Shown: positions 35,536 through 44,603 of the stretch, piece by piece | Position numbering within the stretch: the stretch's first letter is position 1 | Layout: every line of letters begins with the position of its first letter | The notes under the pieces: generated by a model | The model's database searches: none | Told to the model about the DNA's origin: nothing | What the model saw: the letters and a program-made list of their open reading frames with translations, nothing else | Made by a program: the position numbers and the translations under genes | Assembly: GCA_023434665.1 (NCBI GenBank) | Contig: JAEYSM010000052.1 | Coordinates: 8,559-72,558, forward strand | Direction of reading: 5' to 3' | Length of the DNA: 64,000 nucleotides | Origin: Bacteroidota bacterium | Lineage (GTDB): Bacteria > Bacteroidota > Bacteroidia > Bacteroidales > Lentimicrobiaceae

Positions 35536-38500
35536 TTATTTTCTGATAACCAGCTTGGTCATGTAAACATCGTGACCATTTTTCAAATAAACAGTATAAA
35601 CTCCATCGGCTAATTGTGCTTTGTGGACTGCAAAAGTAGATGCAGCTCTTACAGCAACATTCGGTTGACTGTATACCATTTTGTTATTTAAATCGTAGAT
35701 CTCAAGAGTATAACTTTTATTATCCTTTATGTTAAGTCTGAGGTTGAATGAACCTTTTGACGGATTAGGATAAATGGATAACAAGTTGCTGTTAACTTCA
35801 CCGAATCCCGTGCAATCTTCAAATGTAACACTGCTTGTTGCTGAAGTGGAGCAGTTAGTGGTGTTATCGGTAACAGTTACTGAAAAATTATTAGTCCCGA
35901 TACCAATACCTGTTGTATCAACAGTTATTGATGAGGATATTTGACCTCCGGGGTTCCATAAATAAGTAACGTCGCCTGAAGCTGTTGCGTCAAGTGTTAA
36001 GCTGGTTCCGGCACAAAGTGTAGTGTCGGTTGCCAGAGAAATTACCGGTGCCTGTTTTACATTAACTACAATGCTATCGCTTAGCATGTTAAAACAGTTT
36101 GCATCGGCGAGGAAAGTAAAGTGGTATGCAGTGGTAACAGTTGGAATGAGTGCAATCGTATAAGGATTTTCACTGGTTTCAATAGTGCCAACACCATTGT
36201 CCATCTCGAATGTCCATGGTCCTTCACCTGTAAATGATACCTGTGCTGTAACCTGTTCACCCTGGCAAATTTCAGCTTCAGTCAAAGAAAGCTCAATTGT
36301 TGGCTTCGGCAAGAAGGTAATAGTAGAAGATAACTGTATGTTTTCGCATGGGGCACCTGAAATGACTTCGAGCGACAATGTTACACTTCCGGAATTGTAA
36401 TCTTCTTCTGATGGCTCGTACATAGTCATTAAGGAACCTGGTTCAGTAAATATACCTGTTCCGCTTGAAGTCCAGCTTAGTTCTGAATAATTGGTAGCAA
36501 CAGCCTCTAGGCTAACAATACTTCCAACACATGTTTCAAAATTCTCAAGTGCAGAAGCTTCAGCCGGAGTTGATATTGTAAGTGTCATATTATCTGACTT
36601 AACTTCACCTTCAGGTCCATCTACGGTCAGAGTCAATACAACACTACCTGCAGTAATGTCATTTGTACCTGGTGTATAGAAAGCATTCAGACTGGCAACA
36701 TCGTCGAAGGTTCCATCTCCGGATGTTGTCCATTGAGAAGTAACATAATTGGATGCAATTCCTGATAACATGTATGAAGTACTGCCGCAAGTCGCGCCAT
36801 CCTGACCGGCAAATGCCACTGTGGTCCTTTCGGCGGGTAGAACAATATAATCCAGATATCCTGCGTCATCCCCATTCGATACACTGACGTCCTTTGTATA
36901 AACCCAGCGGAAATTCTGAATGCCCTCAGCAACCGGGAATGCTACTCTGGTCCAATCTTGTGTACCTGACCACTGGGCAATCATTTCATTGTTAATGTAA
37001 AATTTCAGCCAATCATAATTACTCTCAGAAGAAACTTTAACATAGAAAGAAATAGAATCACTGGCCATGACATCATATTGCAACTTCAATTCAGTTGAAC
37101 CATTATCTGAGATCACTCCTGATTTGGCGGCATATTCACCTTCATATACGTTATTCGAGACTATGGTCCAATTGGCACCACCTGCAAACTGCCATTCGAA
37201 GTTAGTGAAATCACCAGTTTCCCAATCTTCCAGGATTAAACCTACAGGGTATTTGTATTCTTTGGTAAACTGAGCATTAGCATTGCTGATGGTGTAATTG
37301 AAGATAGCAAGGTGTCCAACAGGTGCTTCAGGTGAAACCGAAATTTCAAATACAGGAAGTACTTGATTGATTGTCCCTGGAAGCAGTGTTTCCCATGTTT
37401 GTGTGGGATTAGTTATCGTAATGAATGGACTGGTAGAAGTTAAAGTGCCGGTAATATCAGAGGTCTCATAATCGCCGATATTGATCGTTGGAATTGTCAG
37501 TTCTGCTGTTTCTCCTGCATCGAGACGGTTGTTGCCGTTTCCTGTGATTTCAGTTAAAGTGGCAGCACCTGAAGAAAAGGCCGGTGCGTGTGCTTCGAGT
37601 ATGAAATTACTTACGAAAGTGCTGTCATTGGCATCAGTAATTGTAAGAGTGAAAGTAACTTTTTCCCCATCAGGAATGTTTTCTGCTACTTGAATTGCAT
37701 ATGCATCTGTTTTCTCCACAATCTCACCAATGGCCATATTACCAAATAGTGCTTCGCTAGTTACAATTGTAATGAATGGATTTTCTGTGGCCAGTGTGGC
37801 AACTACATCAGTTGCAGGAGTGTCACCTTCATTTTCCAATGAAACATTAATGTTTGTTGATTCTCCGAAATCCAGTAAACCATTACCATTGCCTTCTGCA
37901 TCATTAAGGCTGCTTCCGGCATAAACTATCCATGGTTGGTTTGGTGGAGGTCCTGTTTGGAATGGAGAAACATAAGTCATGGTTATTCCTGACCTGTTGT
38001 CTGTCCATACAGGATAAACCCAACGGTCGCGGGCGTGGTTACCTAAATAGTCTCCCATATATCCACCAGCTAATCCAGGAATTGGGGAAGGAGTGAAAGA
38101 AACATCACTTACTTTAAGATCTTCCCAGGTTGCACCACCATCGGTTGAATTAGATGTATAAACTTCACACTGGTTGGAATTTACATTACGGTCATCATAA
38201 TATACAACACTCAGGTTTCCGTTAATAGGATCGCATGTAATCCATGGGAAGTAATGCTCTTTACCTAAACCGGCAGGATCCTGATTTACTCTTATAGGAG
38301 TTGACCAAGTCTCGCCGCCATCCGATGATTTGATCATATAGATATCCATATCGTTACCTGTGTTGATACCAGGGACACCAATATTTGGCCATGTAACATA
38401 TATGGTTCCACTGTTTACACTGTTACTTATGTCAACGGCCATTGTTGGGAATGCATTTACCCTCATATTCTTACCGGTTTCAGAATTACGAATTCCACGA

Positions 38501-39465
38501 ATATTACTTATTATTCGTGTAGCCGGTAACCAGGTAGCACCGCCATCAAGTGATTTTGCCATACCAATTGCTTTCTCATCCTGTGGCCATGAATCATAAA
38601 TAGCCCATATAGCATATACTTCACCATTTGGACCCGTTTGAATATTAACTCCTTGATTATGGCTGCCGGCATTAATTGCACTACTGATGTTAACCGGAGT
38701 TGACCATGATACGCCATCATTAGTTGAACGACTGATTTCAATCTCAGAGTCGTTACTTCCACCGAAATTAGTCCAGGCATCATATAAATTGCCTTCATAG
38801 GGACTGATAGGGCTGTTATCGATCCACATATGGTTTTTATCAAGGAGAGAACCCCAGCCACCTGGTGCATCTGCCACCAATACCGGAGTCCATGTAACAC
38901 CTTGGTCATCACTGTATGATACGCCTTGTCCACCATTTATGTGAATGTAACCAACATAATATCTTCCGTTTAAACCAATACAGGTTGTCGGGTCACCACT
39001 ATTTGTTCCACCGGCTCCTTGTACTGTACCTCCCCAAGTGGTTCCTGCATCTGAAGAAAGGAATGAATTAGCTCCATAAAGATTTCCAACCGGATTTTGG
39101 GTACTGTTGTTCGACTGTAGAAGAGCCTGAGGATTTGTTGGATGTACAAAAATTGAGTTTTCACTCTGGGTTGAATTCTGCGTTGTAACTGGAACGTCTG
39201 GTGAGTCATCAGTTGAAATACTCTTGCCAACAAGCTTTGATGTGCCATACTCGGCAGCAGGCAGTGGCATAGTTTGTTGTACCGGTACTAAACCCATTGA
39301 AGCCATCCTGCGCCAATACGACATATTGTCAATTCGGTTGTCAGGAACATACTTCGGTGTTACCGGAGTATTGGGTGTATACATCTGCTTTTTGGGCTTT
39401 TGTGCCTGAGCTAAAGGTATAATCATCATAGATAATACCAGCGCGATGAGTAGTTTTTTTACCAC
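35536..39465 (-). CDS. Sialidase-fold (Asp-box) propeller protein with T9SS sorting domain
   Basis: A 1309-residue secreted protein with a signal peptide ending AQAQ. The N-terminal half (about 90-510) has six Asp-box motifs of the form S-x-D-x-G-x-T/S-W (for example SSDAGTTW, STNDGVSW, SLDGGATW, SSDGGETW, STDGGATW), indicating a six-bladed sialidase-type propeller. The arginine triad of true sialidases could not be established, so a binding role is as likely as hydrolysis. Ig-like domains, a jelly-roll-like region, two WxTSGxGxF modules and a T9SS domain (IYPNPSKGSF, ending KLVIRK) follow. It begins 30 bp after the 39496-41817 gene, probably in one operon. Confidence 0.8.
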   Translation of the reverse strand: MVKKLLIALVLSMMIIPLAQAQKPKKQMYTPNTPVTPKYVPDNRIDNMSYWRRMASMGLVPVQQTMPLPAAEYGTSKLVGKSISTDDSPDVPVTTQNSTQSENSIFVHPTNPQALLQSNNSTQNPVGNLYGANSFLSSDAGTTWGGTVQGAGGTNSGDPTTCIGLNGRYYVGYIHINGGQGVSYSDDQGVTWTPVLVADAPGGWGSLLDKNHMWIDNSPISPYEGNLYDAWTNFGGSNDSEIEISRSTNDGVSWSTPVNISSAINAGSHNQGVNIQTGPNGEVYAIWAIYDSWPQDEKAIGMAKSLDGGATWLPATRIISNIRGIRNSETGKNMRVNAFPTMAVDISNSVNSGTIYVTWPNIGVPGINTGNDMDIYMIKSSDGGETWSTPIRVNQDPAGLGKEHYFPWITCDPINGNLSVVYYDDRNVNSNQCEVYTSNSTDGGATWEDLKVSDVSFTPSPIPGLAGGYMGDYLGNHARDRWVYPVWTDNRSGITMTYVSPFQTGPPPNQPWIVYAGSSLNDAEGNGNGLLDFGESTNINVSLENEGDTPATDVVATLATENPFITIVTSEALFGNMAIGEIVEKTDAYAIQVAENIPDGEKVTFTLTITDANDSTFVSNFILEAHAPAFSSGAATLTEITGNGNNRLDAGETAELTIPTINIGDYETSDITGTLTSTSPFITITNPTQTWETLLPGTINQVLPVFEISVSPEAPVGHLAIFNYTISNANAQFTKEYKYPVGLILEDWETGDFTNFEWQFAGGANWTIVSNNVYEGEYAAKSGVISDNGSTELKLQYDVMASDSISFYVKVSSESNYDWLKFYINNEMIAQWSGTQDWTRVAFPVAEGIQNFRWVYTKDVSVSNGDDAGYLDYIVLPAERTTVAFAGQDGATCGSTSYMLSGIASNYVTSQWTTSGDGTFDDVASLNAFYTPGTNDITAGSVVLTLTVDGPEGEVKSDNMTLTISTPAEASALENFETCVGSIVSLEAVATNYSELSWTSSGTGIFTEPGSLMTMYEPSEEDYNSGSVTLSLEVISGAPCENIQLSSTITFLPKPTIELSLTEAEICQGEQVTAQVSFTGEGPWTFEMDNGVGTIETSENPYTIALIPTVTTAYHFTFLADANCFNMLSDSIVVNVKQAPVISLATDTTLCAGTSLTLDATASGDVTYLWNPGGQISSSITVDTTGIGIGTNNFSVTVTDNTTNCSTSATSSVTFEDCTGFGEVNSNLLSIYPNPSKGSFNLRLNIKDNKSYTLEIYDLNNKMVYSQPNVAVRAASTFAVHKAQLADGVYTVYLKNGHDVYMTKLVIRK

Positions 39466-39495
39466 GATATAAAATTTAAATTAGAACATGAATAT

Positions 39496-41817
39496 TTAAT
39501 TAACAATTATCTTTGTCAGTGATTTTGTTTCAGAATCTGGTACTTGCAGAAAATAAAGGCCTTTCTCAACACCTTCCAAACTAATCTTTACACTGTTTAG
39601 TGACTCAGTTTTAAATTCTTTAACTGTTTTGCCTGCAATATCTTTCAAGATGAAATTTGAAGCTTGGTTACTTCCTTTGAGGGTTACCTGAATAAAATCA
39701 GAAGCAGGATTTGGAAATACCTGCAGATCAGAATCAGGTAAATCCGTCAGACCAACGCTTCCGGAAAATTGTGTAGTGTATGCTGTTGGTTTACAATTAT
39801 AACCTGATACAATAAGTTGCAGAGTTCCTGCCTGATTGATCAGGGTGTCTAGTACCACTTCAGCTATTCCCTCATTATCAGTTTTGCCTGTTCCTATCAA
39901 TACATTGTCTTTTATTGCAGCTACAGTAAGGTCTTTTGATGGCATGCCATCTTCAATTACTACCACATAGAAGGAACTACTTTGAAGAGCAATGGCAGCA
40001 GGATATGTCGTACTGATATCACGGGGTTCATTCGACCAGATTGCCATTGCAGGATCACCCAAAACATTACAGTCATAGAAACACCATCTTAAGGCACCTT
40101 CTTCCCATTGTCCCGGGGCATTTACCCACGGAGCAGTGGCGATTTTTGATTCCAGATGTGCGCTTCCTGCCCGGTGTAAACTGTCAGTAAATAACGCATC
40201 CATAAATTCTCTGTGCAGATGAGCTGAAGGGCCTTCAGTTTGTCCTTCATTAAACCACCCATATCTGGAGTTACCAATAAAAACTGAGGCAAAATTGTCA
40301 ATGCAAGTCATCCTTTCACCTATGCAATCACTTGCATCAAAAGATCCGCAAATGCAGCCATGGGTGTATATTATCGGGAAATTATGAAGAATACCATTAA
40401 CTCCTGAAAAGTTACTGTTGGTGATATCTGAATTGTAGAGTTTCATTGTATAATTCTCATTAGCATGACCAACGTGGCTAATAAATGAGCGACCGGTATT
40501 AATCATATTAATAAGGTCCTGAGGTGACCATGAACCCATTTCATCATACATCCGTGTAATTGGATATGTCTCAGGCATGCCTGTAGTTGTGTATCCATTA
40601 TCAGTATGGTAACCTATCAGAAGTTCCAGATAATCTGATCCCCAGGTGTCTGGATTATAATAAAGGTTTTCACCTGCAAGAAGATGATTATTTAATTCAC
40701 CTTCAACGGGTTGCGTTTGGTATTTAATTGTTTTGTTTAATAAGGCTGAAAGTTCTGTTGAATTGCTGAATGACATTCTGCCAACAGAGATATCAGGTAA
40801 AAGATCATCTTCTCCAATTTCACCCCACTTGTTGTTACCATTAGTATTCCAATTCCCATCAATCGCGGAGTAATAAAGGTCGGCAGGGATACCATTATCC
40901 TCATATACAGAGGAGGACTGAACTTTGCAATAAAAGCCACGATATGCTACATGCTCAACATCACCTGCAAGAATAACCTGATTTATGCCATTATTCTGGT
41001 ACTGATCAATTATATGATTTCTGATTTTTTCGGGTTTATCTGCTCCAGTGCAATTAGTGTTTATGAATTCGGTCGTGCTGAACTTAACTTTCAGTCCCTG
41101 ATTCATATATAAATTCTTAATACTTTGCATCTGAGCCACAAAAGTCTCCGGTGTGATGATCAGGATATCATAGCTGTCAATGGATCTGGAAGGATTCGGG
41201 TAATATCGTGCCATTTCACTGTTTTGAGCGTAATTTCGGCATCTGTCTAATGTTTCCTGATTTTGTGGGAGATTTGATAAAGCCTGCATTGCTCTTTCGG
41301 TTTCTCTTGTCTCAATTGTGATGGTAACTGATTGATACCAGCTTATCTGACCTGTTGAAGGAATATATTGTACCGGTGTAAAAGTAGCCAGTGCAAAAGA
41401 AAAACCATTAAGGAAATGTGTGCTCAATTTGCCCGTTTGAGATACAGGATATTTATCGGATGAATTGTAAAGGGCACTGTTTATCACAAATCCTGAACTG
41501 ACATTGGATTCAGTTATCGGTCGGGATGGCTGAATGGGAAGAAGGTTATAATAACCTTCCATTGTTATGAGATCATTACCCTGAAAAGTAATACTTACAG
41601 CTTCATGACCAGGAGGGAGCATTAAACGAACTGCATTCCATGGTAGTCCAGGTTCCCCTGATGGACCAGCTAACAGCATTTCGTCGAACATAATTTTCTG
41701 AAAACCTTCTTTTGTTGTGACTGTAAGATTGGTTACATTGTATGTTTTTGTAATTGTTTCAGCCTGTGTGTAAGCAGCAAGAAATAATACAAAAAACAAA
41801 GTAAAAAAATTTTTCAT
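39496..41817 (-). CDS. Gingipain-family (C25) protease with T9SS sorting domain
   Basis: A 773-residue secreted cysteine protease: signal peptide (about 1-19), propeptide (about 20-205), C25 domain (about 213-610) with His451 in SHVGHANE and a catalytic Cys488 (or Cys490) in HGCICGSFD, an Ig-like domain and a T9SS domain (VFPNPASDF, ending LTKIIVN). Asp395 in TWGSDYLE could correspond to the S1 aspartate of RgpB. The compact layout without extra modules resembles RgpB. It is the promoter-proximal gene of the pair with the Asp-box protein. Confidence 0.85.
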   Translation of the reverse strand: MKNFFTLFFVLFLAAYTQAETITKTYNVTNLTVTTKEGFQKIMFDEMLLAGPSGEPGLPWNAVRLMLPPGHEAVSITFQGNDLITMEGYYNLLPIQPSRPITESNVSSGFVINSALYNSSDKYPVSQTGKLSTHFLNGFSFALATFTPVQYIPSTGQISWYQSVTITIETRETERAMQALSNLPQNQETLDRCRNYAQNSEMARYYPNPSRSIDSYDILIITPETFVAQMQSIKNLYMNQGLKVKFSTTEFINTNCTGADKPEKIRNHIIDQYQNNGINQVILAGDVEHVAYRGFYCKVQSSSVYEDNGIPADLYYSAIDGNWNTNGNNKWGEIGEDDLLPDISVGRMSFSNSTELSALLNKTIKYQTQPVEGELNNHLLAGENLYYNPDTWGSDYLELLIGYHTDNGYTTTGMPETYPITRMYDEMGSWSPQDLINMINTGRSFISHVGHANENYTMKLYNSDITNSNFSGVNGILHNFPIIYTHGCICGSFDASDCIGERMTCIDNFASVFIGNSRYGWFNEGQTEGPSAHLHREFMDALFTDSLHRAGSAHLESKIATAPWVNAPGQWEEGALRWCFYDCNVLGDPAMAIWSNEPRDISTTYPAAIALQSSSFYVVVIEDGMPSKDLTVAAIKDNVLIGTGKTDNEGIAEVVLDTLINQAGTLQLIVSGYNCKPTAYTTQFSGSVGLTDLPDSDLQVFPNPASDFIQVTLKGSNQASNFILKDIAGKTVKEFKTESLNSVKISLEGVEKGLYFLQVPDSETKSLTKIIVN

Positions 41818-42142
41818 TAAGCTCTGGTTTTGTGTGTGTTTTATTGTGTGTATTTAAAAAATTCAACCAATTGCAAATGTATATTTTTAAGTGTATTAAA
41901 CTCAGAATATTGATAAAAAATGATGTAAGATTTTTAGTGAAATGTTCTTTGTTTTTGGCTTTTGGTCCTTTGTTATCCCATTCCACGCGCAATAGATTCG
42001 TTTTTAGTTCTGTTTTTTTGATTCTTTGTTGCCCATTACACGAACCTGATTATTATTAATCAATAATGAATACTCTTTACATCGAACTAAGAACAAACAA
42101 CAGCGAACAATAATTTATTTGATTCTTTATATCTTTGCTGAG
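41818..42142. promoter_or_regulatory. Divergent intergenic region between C25 protease and AraC-type regulator genes
   Basis: This 325-bp A/T-rich stretch has no credible gene. It holds a minus-strand TACATTTG box (41881-41874) for the protease gene, a 16-bp dyad TGATTA-TTAT-TAATCA (42047-42062) and a plus-strand TATCTTTG (42130-42137) only 6 bp before the regulator ATG. GAACAA is repeated at 42091 and 42105. The dyad may be a regulator-binding site. Confidence 0.4.
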
Positions 42143-43255
42143 ATGGAGTCATTTTTTGAGAGCTTTGCTCATTTCACGCATGGGATGGCTTTTATGTTTT
42201 TTGCCATTATTGCTGCTCATCTTTACTGGCAGAAAAACAAGAACAGGCTTATCCGGTTTCTTTTCTATGAAGCTATTTTCTTCGCTCTTATAGAAATTAA
42301 GGATGTAATTTTCCTGATTAATGGTGTTAAGTACAACAATTATTATAACCATATATTTCTAAGTATCGACCTGTGGATTATTCCTTTCACAATACTTTTT
42401 CTTATCGAATTAATGTCGCCGGGATGGATTAAGACTCGTCATGCCATTTTGTTAACTGCTCCCTCCACCGCATTCTCAGTATTTATAGTTCTCGCTTCAT
42501 CTGATAAGCTTTTTTATTGGACAGCTGTCTATAGTCTGGTACTTGGCATAATTGCCTTCCTGGTGTTCTTTCTTGCGACTGCTCGATACAATAATTATGT
42601 GAGGAAGAATTTTTCCTATACTGAAGGATTGAGTGTTTCGTGGGTGCGAACCATCATTTTTACCTTATTATTATATCTTATATTATGGTTTTTTATCTCC
42701 CCGTTAAATAGTTGGTGGGGAGATGCATTTTATTATTTAGTAACAATTGGGATATGGAGTTATATTTATTTTTATACGTTACAACATTCTGTTATTGAGG
42801 TTCCACAGATATTGTTTCGTTACCGGAAAGAGAATGCGAAAACTGAAAAACAAAAGGAAGACGATTGCCCTTATGAGTTTGCAAAAAACCTTGAGAAGGT
42901 AATGATGGAGAATATGCTTTTTCTCAATCCTAAACTTCAGATAACAGAGGTGGCAAGTGCTATTTATACTAACAGAACATACCTTTCCAACTATCTTAAT
43001 AAATACCTTAATACAACTTTCTGTGACTATGTGAACACTTTTCGTGTAAATATGGCGTGTAAATTACTCATGGAAAATAGAAAGCAAACACTGGAGCGGA
43101 TAGCTGAGGAATGCGGATTTAATTCTCTCTCGACTTTTAACCGTTCTTTTTCCAGAATCAGAAATTGCAGCCCTGCAGAATTCAGAAAGCACCCACAATC
43201 TTTTTTTTGTGATGAAAAGGAAGAAGCCAAAAAGCCCGTCTGTGGCGAACAATAG
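42143..43255 (+). CDS. Membrane-bound AraC-family transcription regulator
   Basis: A 370-residue protein with six to seven hydrophobic helices in its first 230 residues and a C-terminal AraC-type double helix-turn-helix (about 265-360; LQITEVASAIYTNRTYLSNY and RIAEECGFNSLSTFNRSF). I use the ATG at 42143; the frame from 42119 begins with TTG inside a promoter-like box. The type is common in Bacteroidota and couples a membrane signal to transcription. It is divergent from the protease gene and precedes the kinase/AAA locus, so it may control either. Confidence 0.85.
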   Translation: MESFFESFAHFTHGMAFMFFAIIAAHLYWQKNKNRLIRFLFYEAIFFALIEIKDVIFLINGVKYNNYYNHIFLSIDLWIIPFTILFLIELMSPGWIKTRHAILLTAPSTAFSVFIVLASSDKLFYWTAVYSLVLGIIAFLVFFLATARYNNYVRKNFSYTEGLSVSWVRTIIFTLLLYLILWFFISPLNSWWGDAFYYLVTIGIWSYIYFYTLQHSVIEVPQILFRYRKENAKTEKQKEDDCPYEFAKNLEKVMMENMLFLNPKLQITEVASAIYTNRTYLSNYLNKYLNTTFCDYVNTFRVNMACKLLMENRKQTLERIAEECGFNSLSTFNRSFSRIRNCSPAEFRKHPQSFFCDEKEEAKKPVCGEQ

Positions 43256-43608
43256 GCTCTTTTTTGTTGAAATGACTTGTATTTTGTCGTTCTGACAAGA
43301 AATATTATTTTATACTCACTACATTTGCAAGTGTAGTAATCATAGGTAATATGGCAGTTTCAGTGTAGAAAATGATCAATAAATTATGACCTAACGTCAC
43401 ATTAAAATTCAATGTAAAAACTTTATGGTGTGATTTAATCCTATCAAAGCTATAAGATTTTAACTATTATTCTCAGACGAATTTTTGACTTAATAGTGTG
43501 TCATCGTAAAATTTGCCATGAACATAGAAATATCTACGCGGTAGACTATTAGTTTACGTATGATATAGCTTGGAATGAATTAATGTAGTTAATTTTAATT
43601 GTTTAGGT
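43256..43608. promoter_or_regulatory. 353-bp upstream region of the kinase/AAA locus
   Basis: No gene is seen. It contains TTGTC-GTTCT-GACAA (43284-43298) and a dyad ACTACA-N8-TGTAGT (43318-43337) whose left half overlaps a TACATTTG box (43320-43327). A matching -33 TTG is lacking. If the box is used, the leader before ATG 43609 is about 280 nt, long enough for a structured RNA, though I see no known riboswitch. Confidence 0.35.
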
Positions 43609-44562
43609 ATGGGAAATCAATACAGAACTGAGAAAGAGGAAAAGCAGGAAGCCGTCGTAAAGCAAAAAGAAAAGAGCATTGAAGAAAAAGGTGCTTTATG
43701 CCCGGGTTGTGGTAAAGGCTTAAGTATCAGCGATATATTCTGCCCGGAGTGTGGAAAGCAGTTGAAAAAGATGAGTACCTGCTCATTCTGTGGAGCTGCA
43801 GTAGAACCCGGTTGGGAAATTTGTGGTCATTGCGGACATAATCTTAGAGCTGAGTGCTGCTCATTTTGTGGTGCCGCTTCAGGCAGTAATGATGCATTTT
43901 GTTCTGTATGTGGTAATCCAAAAGGAGGTATAATCTGCCCTGATTGTCATACTGTTAACTTTCGTAATTTCTGTCGCAAATGCAATACACCACTTAATGA
44001 TATGGCTCAGGAGGCATTGCAGCAGATTCAGCAAAAGCCTGAACTGAAAAAAGCTCTTTCTGTTGCTCAGGAACTTGAGAAGCTTGAAGAAATCATTTCT
44101 CAGTTTAATGAAGCAGAATCCGGTAAAAATGATATTCACGAGTTGTCAGAGGAGAGTCGTGAATTTGTAAATCAATATAAAGAATTACTGGGTGCTTTTC
44201 GTGGACATAGTCCGGAGGAAAGAACTGCAGGTAAGGATATTTCCGTACCAAAACAAAGAAAAAAATTCACTCTCAACATATCGGGCAAGGAGGAAGCAAT
44301 AGCCCAATACAACGCGAAGCTGGAAGAAATGAAACAAACGCTCAGTTCGCTTTTTCCTAATCCTGAAATGACTCCCCAAATGCAACGTGACTATTATACC
44401 GCCATAAAAGTTGAAATAATCTCAAAGGTTAAGGTAAAGGTTGGATGGAAATGTAACGCATATGGCTGTGTACACAATCAACCTAATGATTGCGCAGAGC
44501 CATTCATGGGAGGAACGTGGATTTACAAAGAAGTAGATAAAAGCACATGGGTGCATCAGTAA
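43609..44562 (+). CDS. Multi-zinc-ribbon protein, first gene of the kinase/AAA locus
   Basis: A 317-residue cytoplasmic protein. Residues about 30-130 hold at least eight CxxC pairs, forming four or more double-zinc-ribbon units (first: CPGC-x10-CPEC). A charged, probably coiled-coil region follows (about 140-190; QKPELKKALSVAQELEKLEEI), then a C-terminal domain with a further Cys trio (CNAYGC, then NDC) and several Trp. I recognise no family for the C-terminal part. It begins the run of co-directional genes and shares its first ribbon type with the AAA+ and FHA proteins, which suggests a common partner or scaffold. Confidence 0.8.
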   Translation: MGNQYRTEKEEKQEAVVKQKEKSIEEKGALCPGCGKGLSISDIFCPECGKQLKKMSTCSFCGAAVEPGWEICGHCGHNLRAECCSFCGAASGSNDAFCSVCGNPKGGIICPDCHTVNFRNFCRKCNTPLNDMAQEALQQIQQKPELKKALSVAQELEKLEEIISQFNEAESGKNDIHELSEESREFVNQYKELLGAFRGHSPEERTAGKDISVPKQRKKFTLNISGKEEAIAQYNAKLEEMKQTLSSLFPNPEMTPQMQRDYYTAIKVEIISKVKVKVGWKCNAYGCVHNQPNDCAEPFMGGTWIYKEVDKSTWVHQ

Positions 44563-44603
44563 ACTTGAAACAAAATTATTTTCAGATATAGCCAGATGAT
44601 CAC

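Noticed and set aside
38511..38936. 141-residue minus frame inside the Asp-box protein gene
   Set aside because: Lies wholly within a gene of clear repeat structure in another frame.
41759..42059. Overlapping frames of 75 and 77 residues on both strands
   Set aside because: They occupy the divergent promoter region and show only A/T-rich random sequence.
43196..43275. Weak hairpin after the AraC-type gene (AGCC/GGCT before TTTTTT)
   Set aside because: Only 4 bp of stem with an 18-nt loop, so no supportable terminator.
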